Below, one piece after another: positions 6,653 through 14,376 of a stretch of DNA of 64,000 bases (position 1 is the first letter of the stretch; every line of letters starts with the position of its first letter). The DNA is from an uncultured Bacteroidales bacterium (GTDB taxonomy: Bacteria > Bacteroidota > Bacteroidia > Bacteroidales > UBA932). The notes under the pieces are model-generated. The model was given only the letters and a program-made list of their open reading frames with translations, ran no database searches and was not told the origin of the DNA. The DNA lies in contig ONDF01000017.1 of assembly GCA_900316525.1 (NCBI GenBank), positions 1 to 64,000 of the forward strand, written 5' to 3'. Made by a program: the position numbers and the translations under genes.

Positions 6653-6719
6653 AAATGACCCAGGTTGTCTCTTACGAAAGTGATCCACCTTGTCCGAAGG
6701 AAAGTGACCCACCTTGTCC
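6653..6719. repeat. about 25-bp direct repeats with AAGTGACCCACCTTGTC core (IS21-end-like)
   Basis: AAATGACCC (6653-6661), AAGTGATCC (6678-6686) and AAGTGACCC (6702-6710), each followed by AGGTTGTC or ACCTTGTC, are spaced 25 and 24 bp. Multiple internal repeats near an end are typical of IS21-family elements; AAAGTGACCC recurs at 9890-9899. No istA/istB genes remain here, so this would be a remnant. Confidence 0.5.
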
Positions 6720-6731
6720 TTTCCGGATTTA

Positions 6732-6864
6732 GGTTGACTCCGGATGGAGTCTATCCCTGATAGAAGTTGACTCTGGTTTACGTTATTACTGGTATAGGTT
6801 GACTTTCGTCCTTATCCCTGTTTTTGGTTGTCTTACCAGGTCTTATCCCGTTCAGGGGTTGACT
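6732..6864. repeat. array of GGTTGACT motifs at about 31-bp spacing
   Basis: GGTTGACT or close variants at 6732, 6765 (AGTTGACT), 6797, 6826 (GGTTGTCT) and 6857, with CTTATCCC-like blocks between several of them. The second copy forms the left inverted repeat of the IS3-family element; the others look like extra transposase sites or remains of other ends. Confidence 0.6.
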
Positions 6865-7754
6865 GACGGCCGTAGGCCGGAGGGAGACCCCTGAACGACA
6901 GGCAAAGGTAAACTATTTTCAGGGATTTCCAATGCCTGTTTCTCCCGGATCGCCCTCTCGCGATAACTGATCCAGTGCTTCTTGATTTCACCTTCACAGA
7001 AGGCGGCCTCGGATGGTGTCATCATATCGATGCTCATATGCGGCCTCTCGTTGTTGTAGAAGTCCACGGCATGAGCCACAGCAATATTTACTTCCTCTAT
7101 GCGGGAGAAGCGTCTATCCTTGAGTAGTTCATTCTTCATCGTGTTGTTGATGCGCTCCGCCTGGGCATTGTCCTTGGGGTCTCCGGATTCCGTCATGCTG
7201 ATGCTGATATGATTGTCATTCAGCAGTTTTATATAGTCCAAACTCGCATACTGACAGCCGCGATCAGAGTGATGGATGAGCTTGATGTCCGCTTTCCCCT
7301 CAATCCTTTTCAATGCCATTTTAAGTGCCTCGATAGGATAGGCGGTTTCCAGCGTAGGACCGACGCTCCATCCTGCGATTTCCTCGGTATAGGCATCCAG
7401 AATGAGCGACAAATAACAGAATATATAATGCCAGGTGTCCAGCCAGATTGTGATGTATGTGATATCGCTTACCCAAAGCTGGTTCGGTGCCGTAGGGATA
7501 TAGTCTTTTACTAGGTTAGGGTATGTTGGAAGGCCATGCGACGAGTCTGTTGTCCTAGGTCTCCGCACCTTCAAACGGACTTTCAGGTTGTGCTCATTGA
7601 TGATATCCACGAACCGGTCGCGCCCGATGGGGTCATTGTCCTTGAAGTCGCGCCTGTACATGCGCCAAAGCTTGACTCCACCTATTCCTGGATCTTTCTT
7701 CCGGATACCCTTGATGTACTCCAGAGCAAAGGACTCCCTGGCCACGCGAGCCAT
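6852..7754 (-). CDS. IS3-family transposase OrfB (DDE catalytic subunit)
   Basis: 300 residues as an ATG-initiated frame; the true product is probably the OrfA-OrfB fusion, because the frame stays open upstream to the OrfA stop and reads on as 'AVDNLRAKNPKRYEVQYLCE' and 'LFGVTKQAYYKHDESK', the usual OrfB beginning. The HTH_21 region precedes the rve integrase core: first Asp in WVSDITYI, second Asp in HHSDRGCQYAS, Glu in DNAQAERINNTMKNE, the DDE set. 'FYNNERPHMSIDMMTPSEA' is the classical IS3 C-terminal motif. It cuts and joins the element ends. The C-terminus overlaps the GGTTGACT array. Confidence 0.9.
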   Translation of the reverse strand: MARVARESFALEYIKGIRKKDPGIGGVKLWRMYRRDFKDNDPIGRDRFVDIINEHNLKVRLKVRRPRTTDSSHGLPTYPNLVKDYIPTAPNQLWVSDITYITIWLDTWHYIFCYLSLILDAYTEEIAGWSVGPTLETAYPIEALKMALKRIEGKADIKLIHHSDRGCQYASLDYIKLLNDNHISISMTESGDPKDNAQAERINNTMKNELLKDRRFSRIEEVNIAVAHAVDFYNNERPHMSIDMMTPSEAAFCEGEIKKHWISYRERAIREKQALEIPENSLPLPVVQGSPSGLRPSVNP

Positions 7755-7858
7755 TACCTTTGATTCGTCGTGCTTGTAATAGGCCTGCTTCGTTACGCCA
7801 AACAGTTCGCAAAGATATTGAACCTCATATCGTTTGGGGTTCTTTGCGCGCAGGTTGT

Positions 7859-8254
7859 CTACTGCTTGGCGCCAGCTTTTTTTCGAATCTGGATGTTGAA
7901 CTTGGCTTCGGCAACGTTGATGAGTTCGTCATACGCTTCCGCCTTGATCTCCGCCTTGGTCAGCTGCGCCCGCAGTCTCTTGAGTTCAGCCTGGAGTTCC
8001 TGAACATCTTGGGGAAGTCCCTCTGCAGGAACCTCCGGAGAAGGAGTAGGAGACGGCCTTGTTGCTTTACCTCGTTTCATGGATGCTACTTGCGGGTTTT
8101 CCGCTACAAAGTTAGCAATCCATCGGCGAATTGTACTAGGATCGACTTCGGGAATCAATCGAGAAAGTCTCTTTTTCCCAAAACCGGTCTGTAAATACAA
8201 CTCAATGACACGGTCATAGTAGAGATCTCGTTTTCTGGTTTGATAAAGAAACAT
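7859..8254 (-). CDS. IS3-family transposase OrfA (DNA-binding subunit)
   Basis: 131 residues. The N-terminal part (residues about 12-55, 'YYDRVIELYLQTGFGKKRLS' and 'STIRRWIANFV') is the helix-turn-helix that binds the element ends. A Pro/Ser-rich linker leads to a leucine-zipper-like helix (VQELQAELKRLRAQLTKAEI) for multimerisation. It ends RKKAGAKQ-stop; the Lys-Lys codons lie in a run of seven A residues that allows -1 slippage into orfB. Confidence 0.9.
   Translation of the reverse strand: MFLYQTRKRDLYYDRVIELYLQTGFGKKRLSRLIPEVDPSTIRRWIANFVAENPQVASMKRGKATRPSPTPSPEVPAEGLPQDVQELQAELKRLRAQLTKAEIKAEAYDELINVAEAKFNIQIRKKAGAKQ
7877..7883 (-). promoter_or_regulatory. programmed -1 frameshift site between orfA and orfB
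   Basis: Seven consecutive A residues on the minus strand form A_AAA_AAA in the orfA frame, followed by G. A -1 slip here enters the frame AGC TGG CGC CAA GCA GTA GAC AAC, which is open into orfB. The orfA stop lies 16 bases further on. Confidence 0.75.
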
Positions 8255-8395
8255 AGTTAGCTCGTGTTTTACGAGTCAACTTTTTTCAGGGAAAGACACC
8301 TCTCTTGAGAATGAAACCCTAAATAGAATGCAGGCTGTTGCGGTTTTTCATCCTCACAGCCAGCATTTCGTTTGTTGATGAAAAGAAGAATTCAG

Positions 8396-8446
8396 GTGGG
8401 TCAATTACGTGCGGAAAAGGGGGGTCAATTTGGTGCGGATTCTCCA
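8396..8446. repeat. left copy of a 51-bp direct repeat around the fic region
   Basis: Matches 9900-9950 at 40 of 51 positions, including the exact 14-mer GTGGGTCAATTACG and the exact 10-mer GGATTCTCCA, 41 bp apart in both. GGGTCAATT occurs twice in this copy (8398, 8422). Likely an IS21-like end remnant. Confidence 0.7.
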
Positions 8447-8649
8447 ACACCGGGTATGAGCGCGATTCCGGTTTCTTCGAGGTGAATCTGTCCGGCGGAG
8501 TCTATGAAGTGCACGGTGAAGACTTTCCCTTCGAGCCGTTTCGCCTGCCAGTCCATTCCGCCGGCCCCGTTTTTGAGGGTGTCGGTTTCGTGCGATTCTC
8601 CAGGAATTACAGAATCTCCATCAATCCTTTGTTTTATGAAATAGAATCG
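8425..8649 (-). pseudogene. possible gene remnant, unknown family
   Basis: The minus-strand frame 8649-8425 is open and protein-like: 'GDSVIPGESHETDTLKNGAG', then 'MDWQAKRLEGKVFTVHFIDS' (ATG at 8556) and 'GQIHLEETGIALIPGVGESA', ending at TGA 8425-8427 inside the IS21-like repeat. No good start is present for the longer version. It reads like the end of a beta-rich domain cut off by an insertion. I do not recognise the family; the rest of 8293-8655 shows nothing else. Confidence 0.25.
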
Positions 8650-8654
8650 TTATG

Positions 8655-8700
8655 TTTGTACCACCGAAAAAGGTGGTACAAATAAAAAAGGTGGTACAAT
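8655..8700. promoter_or_regulatory. upstream copy of the TTGTACCACC/GGTGGTACAA triple site
   Basis: TTGTACCACC (8656-8665), GGTGGTACAA (8672-8681) and GGTGGTACAA (8690-8699): one inverted and two direct half-sites at 16- and 18-bp spacing. The last half-site ends one base before the fic start codon, so protein bound there would cover the ribosome entry site and probably the promoter. A near-identical copy lies at the end of the fic gene. Confidence 0.75.
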
Positions 8701-9789
8701 ATGGGCAAACTAGATACCCTCTTGCAAATCTGGAATAGCAAGCAGCCTTTCCCAGAACAGCTGCAAAGTAGGTTGGACCGGAAGTTTACATTAGAGTTCA
8801 ACTACAACTCCAATCATATTGAAGGCAATCAACTCACCTTTGGCCAGACCGAGATTCTTCTCTTATTCGGCAAGGTTGTCAGTGAAGCCAATATCCGTGA
8901 TTTGGAAGAGATGAAGTCTCACGACGTCGCCTTGAAACTGATGATTTCTGAAGCCAAAGAATCTGATAAACCTTTAACCGAGGTATTCATCCGACAACTT
9001 CATCAGATCATGTTCCGGGAGGATTATGAGGAGTATCGGACTCTTCCTGATGGCTCTACATATTCCTATACTGTCCATGTTGGCCGATACAAGACCCGTC
9101 ACAACTCTGTGAGGACAAAGACTGGAGAGCTTTTCGAGTATGCTTCGCCTGAAGAAACCCCCGGTCTGATGTATGACCTTGTGAAATGGTATAATGAAGA
9201 GGCTGAGAAACGAGTCCTTTCTCCAATAGAGCTTGCGGCTTTGTTTCATTACCGCTATATCCGTATACACCCTTTTGAAGATGGAAATGGGCGCGAGTCT
9301 CGGTTGCTGATGAATTTCATTCTTCTCCGTCACAATTACCCGATGATTGTGGTTAGGCACAAAGATAAAGACCGATATCTCGGCGCCTTAGGTAAGGCTG
9401 ATGCCAATGTTGATCCTCGTCCGTCATTTGGAGCTCAAGCTTCAATTAGTCAGATTGCACCGTTCCTCGATTACATCAATAAGACGATGGAGCAGGAAAT
9501 TGAAGATAACCTTTCCTTCATCGATGAAGCGGCCGAGAATGTGTGGTGGTTTAATGGAGAATTCATCAAGTTTCGAAGTGAGAATACCCGAAAGATTCTG
9601 AATCTCCTGACAGAGCATCCAGGTATAACTGTCCGGGAACTTGTAGATGAAGTTGGGATCAACAAGTCCGCCATTCAGAAACAACTTCAGAATCTCCAGA
9701 AACATGAGTATATCATTCGGACAAAAGGCCGGAGGGGAAGTTGGCATGTGGCCATCGTTTGTACCACCAACAAAGGTGGTACAAAGTAA
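8701..9789 (+). CDS. Fic family protein (AMP-transferase) with winged-helix C-terminus
   Basis: 362 residues. The Fic core motif HPFEDGNGRESR (190-201) is complete: catalytic His190, and the anion-binding GNGR loop that uses ATP to AMPylate a hydroxyl on a target protein. An N-terminal inhibitory helix carries the motif S37-xxx-E41-G42 (SNHIEGN), so this is a self-inhibited class II Fic. Residues about 290-355 form a winged helix ('ILNLLTEHPGITVRELVDEV', 'KSAIQKQLQNLQKHEYI'), suggesting that it binds DNA, perhaps the triple sites at its own ends. The last residues CTTNKGGTK are encoded by the downstream repeat. It is a lone gene on the plus strand in low-GC accessory DNA, and no separate antitoxin gene is visible. 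Confidence 0.92.
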   Translation: MGKLDTLLQIWNSKQPFPEQLQSRLDRKFTLEFNYNSNHIEGNQLTFGQTEILLLFGKVVSEANIRDLEEMKSHDVALKLMISEAKESDKPLTEVFIRQLHQIMFREDYEEYRTLPDGSTYSYTVHVGRYKTRHNSVRTKTGELFEYASPEETPGLMYDLVKWYNEEAEKRVLSPIELAALFHYRYIRIHPFEDGNGRESRLLMNFILLRHNYPMIVVRHKDKDRYLGALGKADANVDPRPSFGAQASISQIAPFLDYINKTMEQEIEDNLSFIDEAAENVWWFNGEFIKFRSENTRKILNLLTEHPGITVRELVDEVGINKSAIQKQLQNLQKHEYIIRTKGRRGSWHVAIVCTTNKGGTK

Positions 9790-9803
9790 AAAGGTGGTAC
9801 AAT
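9758..9803. promoter_or_regulatory. downstream copy of the TTGTACCACC/GGTGGTACAA triple site
   Basis: Half-sites at 9759-9768, 9775-9784 and 9793-9802 with the same 16/18-bp geometry; 42 of 46 bases equal the upstream copy at 8655-8700. It covers the fic stop codon (9787-9789). The inverted pair can also form a hairpin in the mRNA. Confidence 0.75.
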
Positions 9804-9899
9804 TGTCTATGTGCTGGCTTATGAATAAAAGACCATTGTAGAGCCAATTATTTAATCGCTCTTTTGACCTTTTGTTGAAATTCCTACGCAAAGTGACCC

Positions 9900-9950
9900 G
9901 TGGGTCAATTACGAGTGGAATACCCGGATCAGTTTCGAGAGGATTCTCCA
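9900..9950. repeat. right copy of the 51-bp direct repeat around the fic region
   Basis: See 8396-8446 for the match. It is preceded by AAAGTGACCC (9890-9899), which also occurs in the repeats at 6653-6719. It marks the change from low-GC accessory DNA to the GC-rich chromosome. Confidence 0.7.
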
Positions 9951-10009
9951 GTCCTTGCACAATCTTCGCAAGAAATGCTTATCTTCGCACAAACCAACGA
10001 TATTTTCCT

Positions 10010-10588
10010 ATGTGCCAATTCCTTTCACGACTGATCCCGATCGCCGTGGCGATTCTGACGGCGTCCTGTTCTTCCGACCCCGGCAGCCTGGAGCTGTCTT
10101 TCCAGTATAACAAGCAGCCCGGCCCCGGTTCCAACCAGTATGCCGTCTGGATCGAGAATGCCGACGGGCAGGTCGTCAAGACCCTCTATGTCACGGAGTT
10201 CACTTCCAAGGGCCGCAGCCGCGACGGCTCCAAGCCCGCCCGCGGCTACACCTACCGTCCCTCCTGCACGCCGACCTGGGTGCAGCATGTGGGAGCCGAA
10301 TCCCTTACGGACCAGCAGATCGACGCCTTCACGGGCGCCACGCCTGCCCAGAGCGGCGTCCAGACCTTCACTTGGGACTTCACCGACCAGGACAACCAGC
10401 CCGTGGCCAAAGGCACCTATCGCTTCTACATCGAAGCTACCTACAACGGCCCCAGCGTCGTGACGCATACCGGCACGGTCATATACGGCGCCCCCGCCGG
10501 TGACATCCCGGTCGAAACCACCTACATCGAGGCTTCGGAGGATCGCAAGGACATGATCACCGACGTCAAAGTCCGCCTGGTCCATTGA
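10010..10588 (+). CDS. DUF2271 family lipoprotein
   Basis: 192 residues from ATG 10010, chosen because it gives a good lipoprotein signal (hydrophobic stretch then LTASC-S, Cys17). The mature part has the DUF2271 pattern: 'NQYAVWIENADGQVVKTLYV', then 'DAFTGATPAQSGVQTFTWD' and 'NQPVAKGTYRFYIEA', an Ig-like fold found in exported proteins that often sit with flavin-dependent (FMN-binding) periplasmic proteins. The role is unknown. A weak -7 box (TATCTTCG, about 9980) lies upstream. The next gene starts 16 bp after the stop and may share the transcript. Confidence 0.8.
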   Translation: MCQFLSRLIPIAVAILTASCSSDPGSLELSFQYNKQPGPGSNQYAVWIENADGQVVKTLYVTEFTSKGRSRDGSKPARGYTYRPSCTPTWVQHVGAESLTDQQIDAFTGATPAQSGVQTFTWDFTDQDNQPVAKGTYRFYIEATYNGPSVVTHTGTVIYGAPAGDIPVETTYIEASEDRKDMITDVKVRLVH

Positions 10589-10604
10589 CCCCGTGCCACA
10601 GCCT

Positions 10605-11561
10605 ATGAAGAGCCTGAAGAAACTCCTTTGGACGCTGGCAGGCATCGCTGCCGTGCTTCTGCTTGTCTGTGTCGGAATCAAACTGTTCGACGGCCGGTCC
10701 CCGCAGGCCTTTTTTGTGCACAAGGTTATCGGCTTCAGGGCGCTGGACATGAAGAAATACGAAGCGGACAAGGCGGATCTGTCGGACAAGGGAACCGTGG
10801 AGATTCCTGCCGGAATCAAGTTCCCCCGGCCGATGCGTGAATACCGCGTGAACGGCATGCAGGTCTTCGAGGCGGATCCCGCAGACCATACGAAGCCGGT
10901 TCTCCTGTATCTCCACGGCGGTGGGTACTGCCACAATTTCGCGAAGCAGCACTGGAAAACGCTCGCTGAATGGGCTGACGTGGCCGGATGTGGCATCGTG
11001 GCACCCAATTATCCGCTGCTGCCTCTCCATACGGCTAAGGATGCCCATCCTCCGGTTTTGGTGCTCTATCAGGAACTGTTGCAGCGGTATCCGGCCGGTC
11101 GTATCGTCATTGCAGGCGACTCCGCCGGCGGCGGCTTCACCCTTGCTCTGGCGCAGGAGATCCGGGATTTGTCCATGGGCCTTCCCCGACACCTCATCCT
11201 CATCGCCCCCTGGGTCGACATCCTGGGCGGGGATGCGTCGATCCAGAAACACGACAATTGGCTCACCGTGGAAGCGCTTCCCAAGTTCGGGCTCGACTGG
11301 GCCGACGGCATCGACCCTAAGGACCCGATTGTATCGCCGCTATACGGCAGTATGCACGGGCTTCCACCTACCGACATTTACGCCGGCACCTGGGATGTCC
11401 TTTACACGGATGTCGTCAAGACCTATGACAAGATGAAGGCTGCTAGTGTAGAGGCCCGTCTGCACGTAGGAGAGAAGATGGACCACGTTTACCCAGTCCT
11501 GCCCACCCCCGAAGGGAAGGCGGCCCGCAAGGAGATCGCGAAGATTCTTTCGGTATGGTAA
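10605..11561 (+). CDS. alpha/beta hydrolase, hormone-sensitive-lipase type, membrane anchored
   Basis: 318 residues from ATG 10605 (MKSLKK); a GTG at 10593 would add four residues. One N-terminal TM anchor (LWTLAGIAAVLLLVCVGIKL) places the enzyme in the periplasm or at the membrane. The HSL motif HGGGY forms the oxyanion hole, the nucleophile elbow is GDSAGGG, Asp is expected near 'YAGTWDVLYTD' and His in 'EKMDHVYPVLP'. Such enzymes cleave short-chain acyl esters. The substrate is unknown. It follows the DUF2271 lipoprotein gene at 16 bp. Confidence 0.88.
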   Translation: MKSLKKLLWTLAGIAAVLLLVCVGIKLFDGRSPQAFFVHKVIGFRALDMKKYEADKADLSDKGTVEIPAGIKFPRPMREYRVNGMQVFEADPADHTKPVLLYLHGGGYCHNFAKQHWKTLAEWADVAGCGIVAPNYPLLPLHTAKDAHPPVLVLYQELLQRYPAGRIVIAGDSAGGGFTLALAQEIRDLSMGLPRHLILIAPWVDILGGDASIQKHDNWLTVEALPKFGLDWADGIDPKDPIVSPLYGSMHGLPPTDIYAGTWDVLYTDVVKTYDKMKAASVEARLHVGEKMDHVYPVLPTPEGKAARKEIAKILSVW

Positions 11562-11571
11562 TCCGTCTCTT

Positions 11572-11832
11572 TCAGCAAAAAGAAATATGCATCAACTCCC
11601 TGCCAAGTTGCTGCAAGGCGGATTCCATCTTCTGCAGTTGCGCCTTCCTGGGTTTCGATACGCCATGCATATAAGCCCAGATCTGCTTCGGGTTGATTCC
11701 TGACAGCCGTCCCAATGCGGCAGGCGTGATGATGCCTGCATAATAGGTCATCAGATCCTTTACGTTCCACTTTGTCTGGAATTCAAACGGTTCGTCCAGC
11801 CAGTCGGGATAAATGAAAGCAAGTTTCCTCAA
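11572..11832 (-). CDS. small XRE-like helix-turn-helix protein
   Basis: 86 residues, only if TTG at 11832 is the start; an in-frame stop lies three codons upstream and the next ATG would leave 57 residues. 'TPAALGRLSGINPKQIWAYM' followed by 'GVSKPRKAQLQKMESALQQL' is a clear Cro/XRE-type HTH, similar to the C-terminal HTH of HicB-like antitoxins in Bacteroidales. The HicB N-terminal fold and any HicA partner are missing, so it may be a free-standing regulator or a remnant. It is convergent with the hydrolase gene. Confidence 0.5.
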   Translation of the reverse strand: MRKLAFIYPDWLDEPFEFQTKWNVKDLMTYYAGIITPAALGRLSGINPKQIWAYMHGVSKPRKAQLQKMESALQQLGRELMHISFC

Positions 11833-11935
11833 ACCTACTCAAATACCACGAAATCGAGGGCAAGAAACATAAAAATGTGGCGAAATGTTTCGGGTTGTTT
11901 CACGAAAACACCTGCCCATTTAGGCCGATAATCGC

Positions 11936-11943
11936 TATCTTTA
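11936..11943 (+). promoter_or_regulatory. -7 box for the patatin/beta-barrel gene
   Basis: TATCTTTA, one base from TAnnTTTG, 25 bp before the ATG at 11968. Confidence 0.5.
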
Positions 11944-11967
11944 CATCCTAAACCCCTTTTGAAGCCT

Positions 11968-14376
11968 ATGAAACGCTTTCTCATAGCCGTCCTGGCCACG
12001 CTTGTGGCCGTCAGCGCAACAGCCCAGAACCGCAACGGGCTGGTCATGCCCAGCGTGGACCCCAAGGCGGACTCCGCCGCCATCGCCCACGTCCGGGCGC
12101 GGATGGACTCCATCCGCCAGCACCGGCCCACCGTCGCCGTCATCCTGGGCGGAGGCGGCGCCCGCGGCATGGCCCATATCGGCATGCTCAAGTATATGGA
12201 ACAGCTGGGCATCCCCGTGGATCTGGTGGGCGGCACCAGCATGGGCGGCCTCGTGGCCGGCCTGTATTCCCTGGGATACGACGCGCAGTATCTGGATTCC
12301 CTCGTGCGGAGCATCGACTGGACCGTCATGATGTCCGACAAGGTTCCGGATTCGTACCAGAGCTACCGGCGCCGGAAGAACAACGAGCGGTTTGCCCTGA
12401 CCATCCCTTTCCATTATGAGGAAGAAGATGCGATCTCCCGGCTCAGCCGCGAGATGGACCTGGAGAAGGCGGTGGACGATATCGAGACCAGTTCCGCCGA
12501 CATCGCCACCGAAGTGATGACGCAGGTGGGCATGGGCCTGCCCGACGGGTACCTGTTCGGCTACAACGTCCGCAACACCTTGAGCTCCGTGTCCGTCGGC
12601 TATCAGGATTCCCTCTCTTTCGAGCACCTGCCCATCCCCTTCTTCTGCGTGGCGACGGACATGTACTCCATGAGCGAGAAGAACTGGACCTCCGGCCTGC
12701 TGGTGGATGCCATGCGCTCCACGATGGCCATCCCGTTCTATTTCCGGCCGGTCCGCACCCAGGGCATGGTCCTGTCCGACGGCGGCACCCGGAACAACTT
12801 CCCCGTCGATGTGGCCAAGGCGATGGGGGCCGACATCGTCATCGGCTCCGAGATGCCCGTGGACCGCAAGATCACCGAACTGGGTTCGGCCGCCAGCCTG
12901 CTGATGCAGAACATCACGATGATGTCCTCCGACGCTGCCCGCATCAACCGGCTCCGGACCGACATCCTGCTCCAGCACGAGCTGCCGGGCTACACCATGC
13001 TTTCCTTCGACAAGGAGAGCGTCGCCAACATCATCCGGCTGGGCTATGAGCTGGCGGAGGAATACAAGGACGATTTCGAGGAGGTGGCCCGGAAAGTCGG
13101 CGCCCAGCCCCGGAAACTGAACAACGCGCGTGCCATCGACCTCGGGAAGGAAAAGATCATGATCGGCGCCATCGGCGTGGAGGGTATCACGCCGGAGGAG
13201 CGGAAACTCCTCCTCGGCTCCCGCTTCATGCCCAAGGGCGGCCTGTATGGCCGCCAGGAGATCGAAGCACTCCTGTCCTACCTGTACGGCACCCGGGCCT
13301 TCGAATCGGTCACCTACCGGATCTGCGGTACCCAGGAGCCCTACACCCTCATCTTCGATTGCCAGAAGGGACAGACGAACGAATTCGGCGTGGGTGTCCA
13401 TATCGACAACGACGAGGTCGTGTACGTGAGCGGCGTCCTGGGCATCGGAACACGCAAACTCAGCGGGCCCCGGCTCCTCGCCGAGATCAAGATCGGCAAC
13501 AACCCCATCCTGAACGTCGAGGGGTCCTACAAGCCGCTGAACGGCCTTCCGACCGTGGGCATCGGCCTGCTGACCCGCTATTGGCAGGAAAACGGCACCA
13601 ACATATCTTTCAACGAGCTGCATTCCCGGCTGAACCTGTTCGTCGAGGACGGGCGGTTCGTGTGGGGCAGGGTCCGTCTGGGATTATCCACCGACTTCTC
13701 GCCGCTCATGACCGCAGCGGGCGATGAAGGACGTTATTTCAACTGGATGTTCAAGAACCGCTGGCATTCCGCCTTTGCGGACATCTGCCTGGATACGTTC
13801 AACGACGGCTATTTCCCCACCAAGGGTTTCCGGGTGGACCTGGACAGCCGGTACATGTTCCGCGGATTCCGGGAAGGATGGGAGGAAGAAGGGCACGTCA
13901 CGACGGAACGGCTCCCCAACTATTTCATCGGTCTGGGCTCCGTTTCGGCCGCGCTCACGTCCGGTCGATGGACGCTGCTTCCCAGCCTGTATCTGGGCTA
14001 TACCAGCGCGACGATGAGCATTGTCCATCCGACCCATGCGTTGGCCATCGGCGGTCTGGTCGGCGGCCGCTATGTGGATTACCAGATTCCTTTCTTCGGG
14101 ATGAACCGCGGCATGCGGGCGCTCTATGGTTACGTGGCTTCGCCGCAACTGAACCTCCAGTACCGGATCAATCACAAGAACTACCTGACGGCGCGCTCCG
14201 GCCTGTTCGCGAATCATTTCGATTCTTTCAAGGGAATGTTCACGGAGCCGCTTCTCGACTATGCCTTCGGCCTGGACTTCGGCCGCAAAACGATTGCAGG
14301 CCCGTTCCGCTTCGGCCTGGCCTGGAGCAAACGGACCCACTTCGGGGGCTATTTCTCGTTCGGATACGACTTCTAG
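11968..14376 (+). CDS. patatin-like phospholipase fused to an outer-membrane beta-barrel
   Basis: 802 residues from ATG 11968 (MKRFLIAVL); a TTG at 11959 would add three. A signal peptide ends after VSATAQ. The patatin domain (about 50-330) shows the oxyanion loop GGGGARGMAH, nucleophile elbow GTSMGG and the catalytic Asp in SDGGTRNN, the Ser-Asp dyad of patatin lipases. It is followed by a POTRA-like region and a C-terminal BamA/Omp85-type barrel ending FGGYFSFGYDF with a terminal Phe. This is the PlpD-like class (type Vd autotransporter or Bacteroidetes analogue) that displays or releases phospholipase at the outer membrane. Its stop abuts the stop of the convergent DUF4886 gene. Confidence 0.92.
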   Translation: MKRFLIAVLATLVAVSATAQNRNGLVMPSVDPKADSAAIAHVRARMDSIRQHRPTVAVILGGGGARGMAHIGMLKYMEQLGIPVDLVGGTSMGGLVAGLYSLGYDAQYLDSLVRSIDWTVMMSDKVPDSYQSYRRRKNNERFALTIPFHYEEEDAISRLSREMDLEKAVDDIETSSADIATEVMTQVGMGLPDGYLFGYNVRNTLSSVSVGYQDSLSFEHLPIPFFCVATDMYSMSEKNWTSGLLVDAMRSTMAIPFYFRPVRTQGMVLSDGGTRNNFPVDVAKAMGADIVIGSEMPVDRKITELGSAASLLMQNITMMSSDAARINRLRTDILLQHELPGYTMLSFDKESVANIIRLGYELAEEYKDDFEEVARKVGAQPRKLNNARAIDLGKEKIMIGAIGVEGITPEERKLLLGSRFMPKGGLYGRQEIEALLSYLYGTRAFESVTYRICGTQEPYTLIFDCQKGQTNEFGVGVHIDNDEVVYVSGVLGIGTRKLSGPRLLAEIKIGNNPILNVEGSYKPLNGLPTVGIGLLTRYWQENGTNISFNELHSRLNLFVEDGRFVWGRVRLGLSTDFSPLMTAAGDEGRYFNWMFKNRWHSAFADICLDTFNDGYFPTKGFRVDLDSRYMFRGFREGWEEEGHVTTERLPNYFIGLGSVSAALTSGRWTLLPSLYLGYTSATMSIVHPTHALAIGGLVGGRYVDYQIPFFGMNRGMRALYGYVASPQLNLQYRINHKNYLTARSGLFANHFDSFKGMFTEPLLDYAFGLDFGRKTIAGPFRFGLAWSKRTHFGGYFSFGYDF

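Larger units (their letters stand above)
6754..8292 (-). mobile_element. IS3-family insertion sequence
   Basis: About 1.54 kb bounded by inverted repeats TCCCTGATAGAAGTTGACTC (6754-6773) and GAGTCAACTTTTTTCAGGGA (8273-8292), 18 of 20 bases matching. It carries orfA and orfB in the usual order with a frameshift signal between them. I found no clear target duplication next to the repeats, so the exact ends or an old, drifted duplication are uncertain. Confidence 0.8.

Noticed and set aside
8338..8685. Plus-strand 115-codon open frame before fic
   Set aside because: It runs through the IS-end-like repeat and the operator element; the translation looks random, while the opposite strand looks more like protein.
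8701..9789. Fic-antitoxin two-gene module (class I)
   Set aside because: The inhibitory motif is inside the Fic protein itself (S37-E41-G42), so no separate antitoxin is needed or seen.
11572..11832. Complete HicAB toxin-antitoxin system
   Set aside because: No HicA-like gene is adjacent; the neighbours are a hydrolase and the patatin gene.
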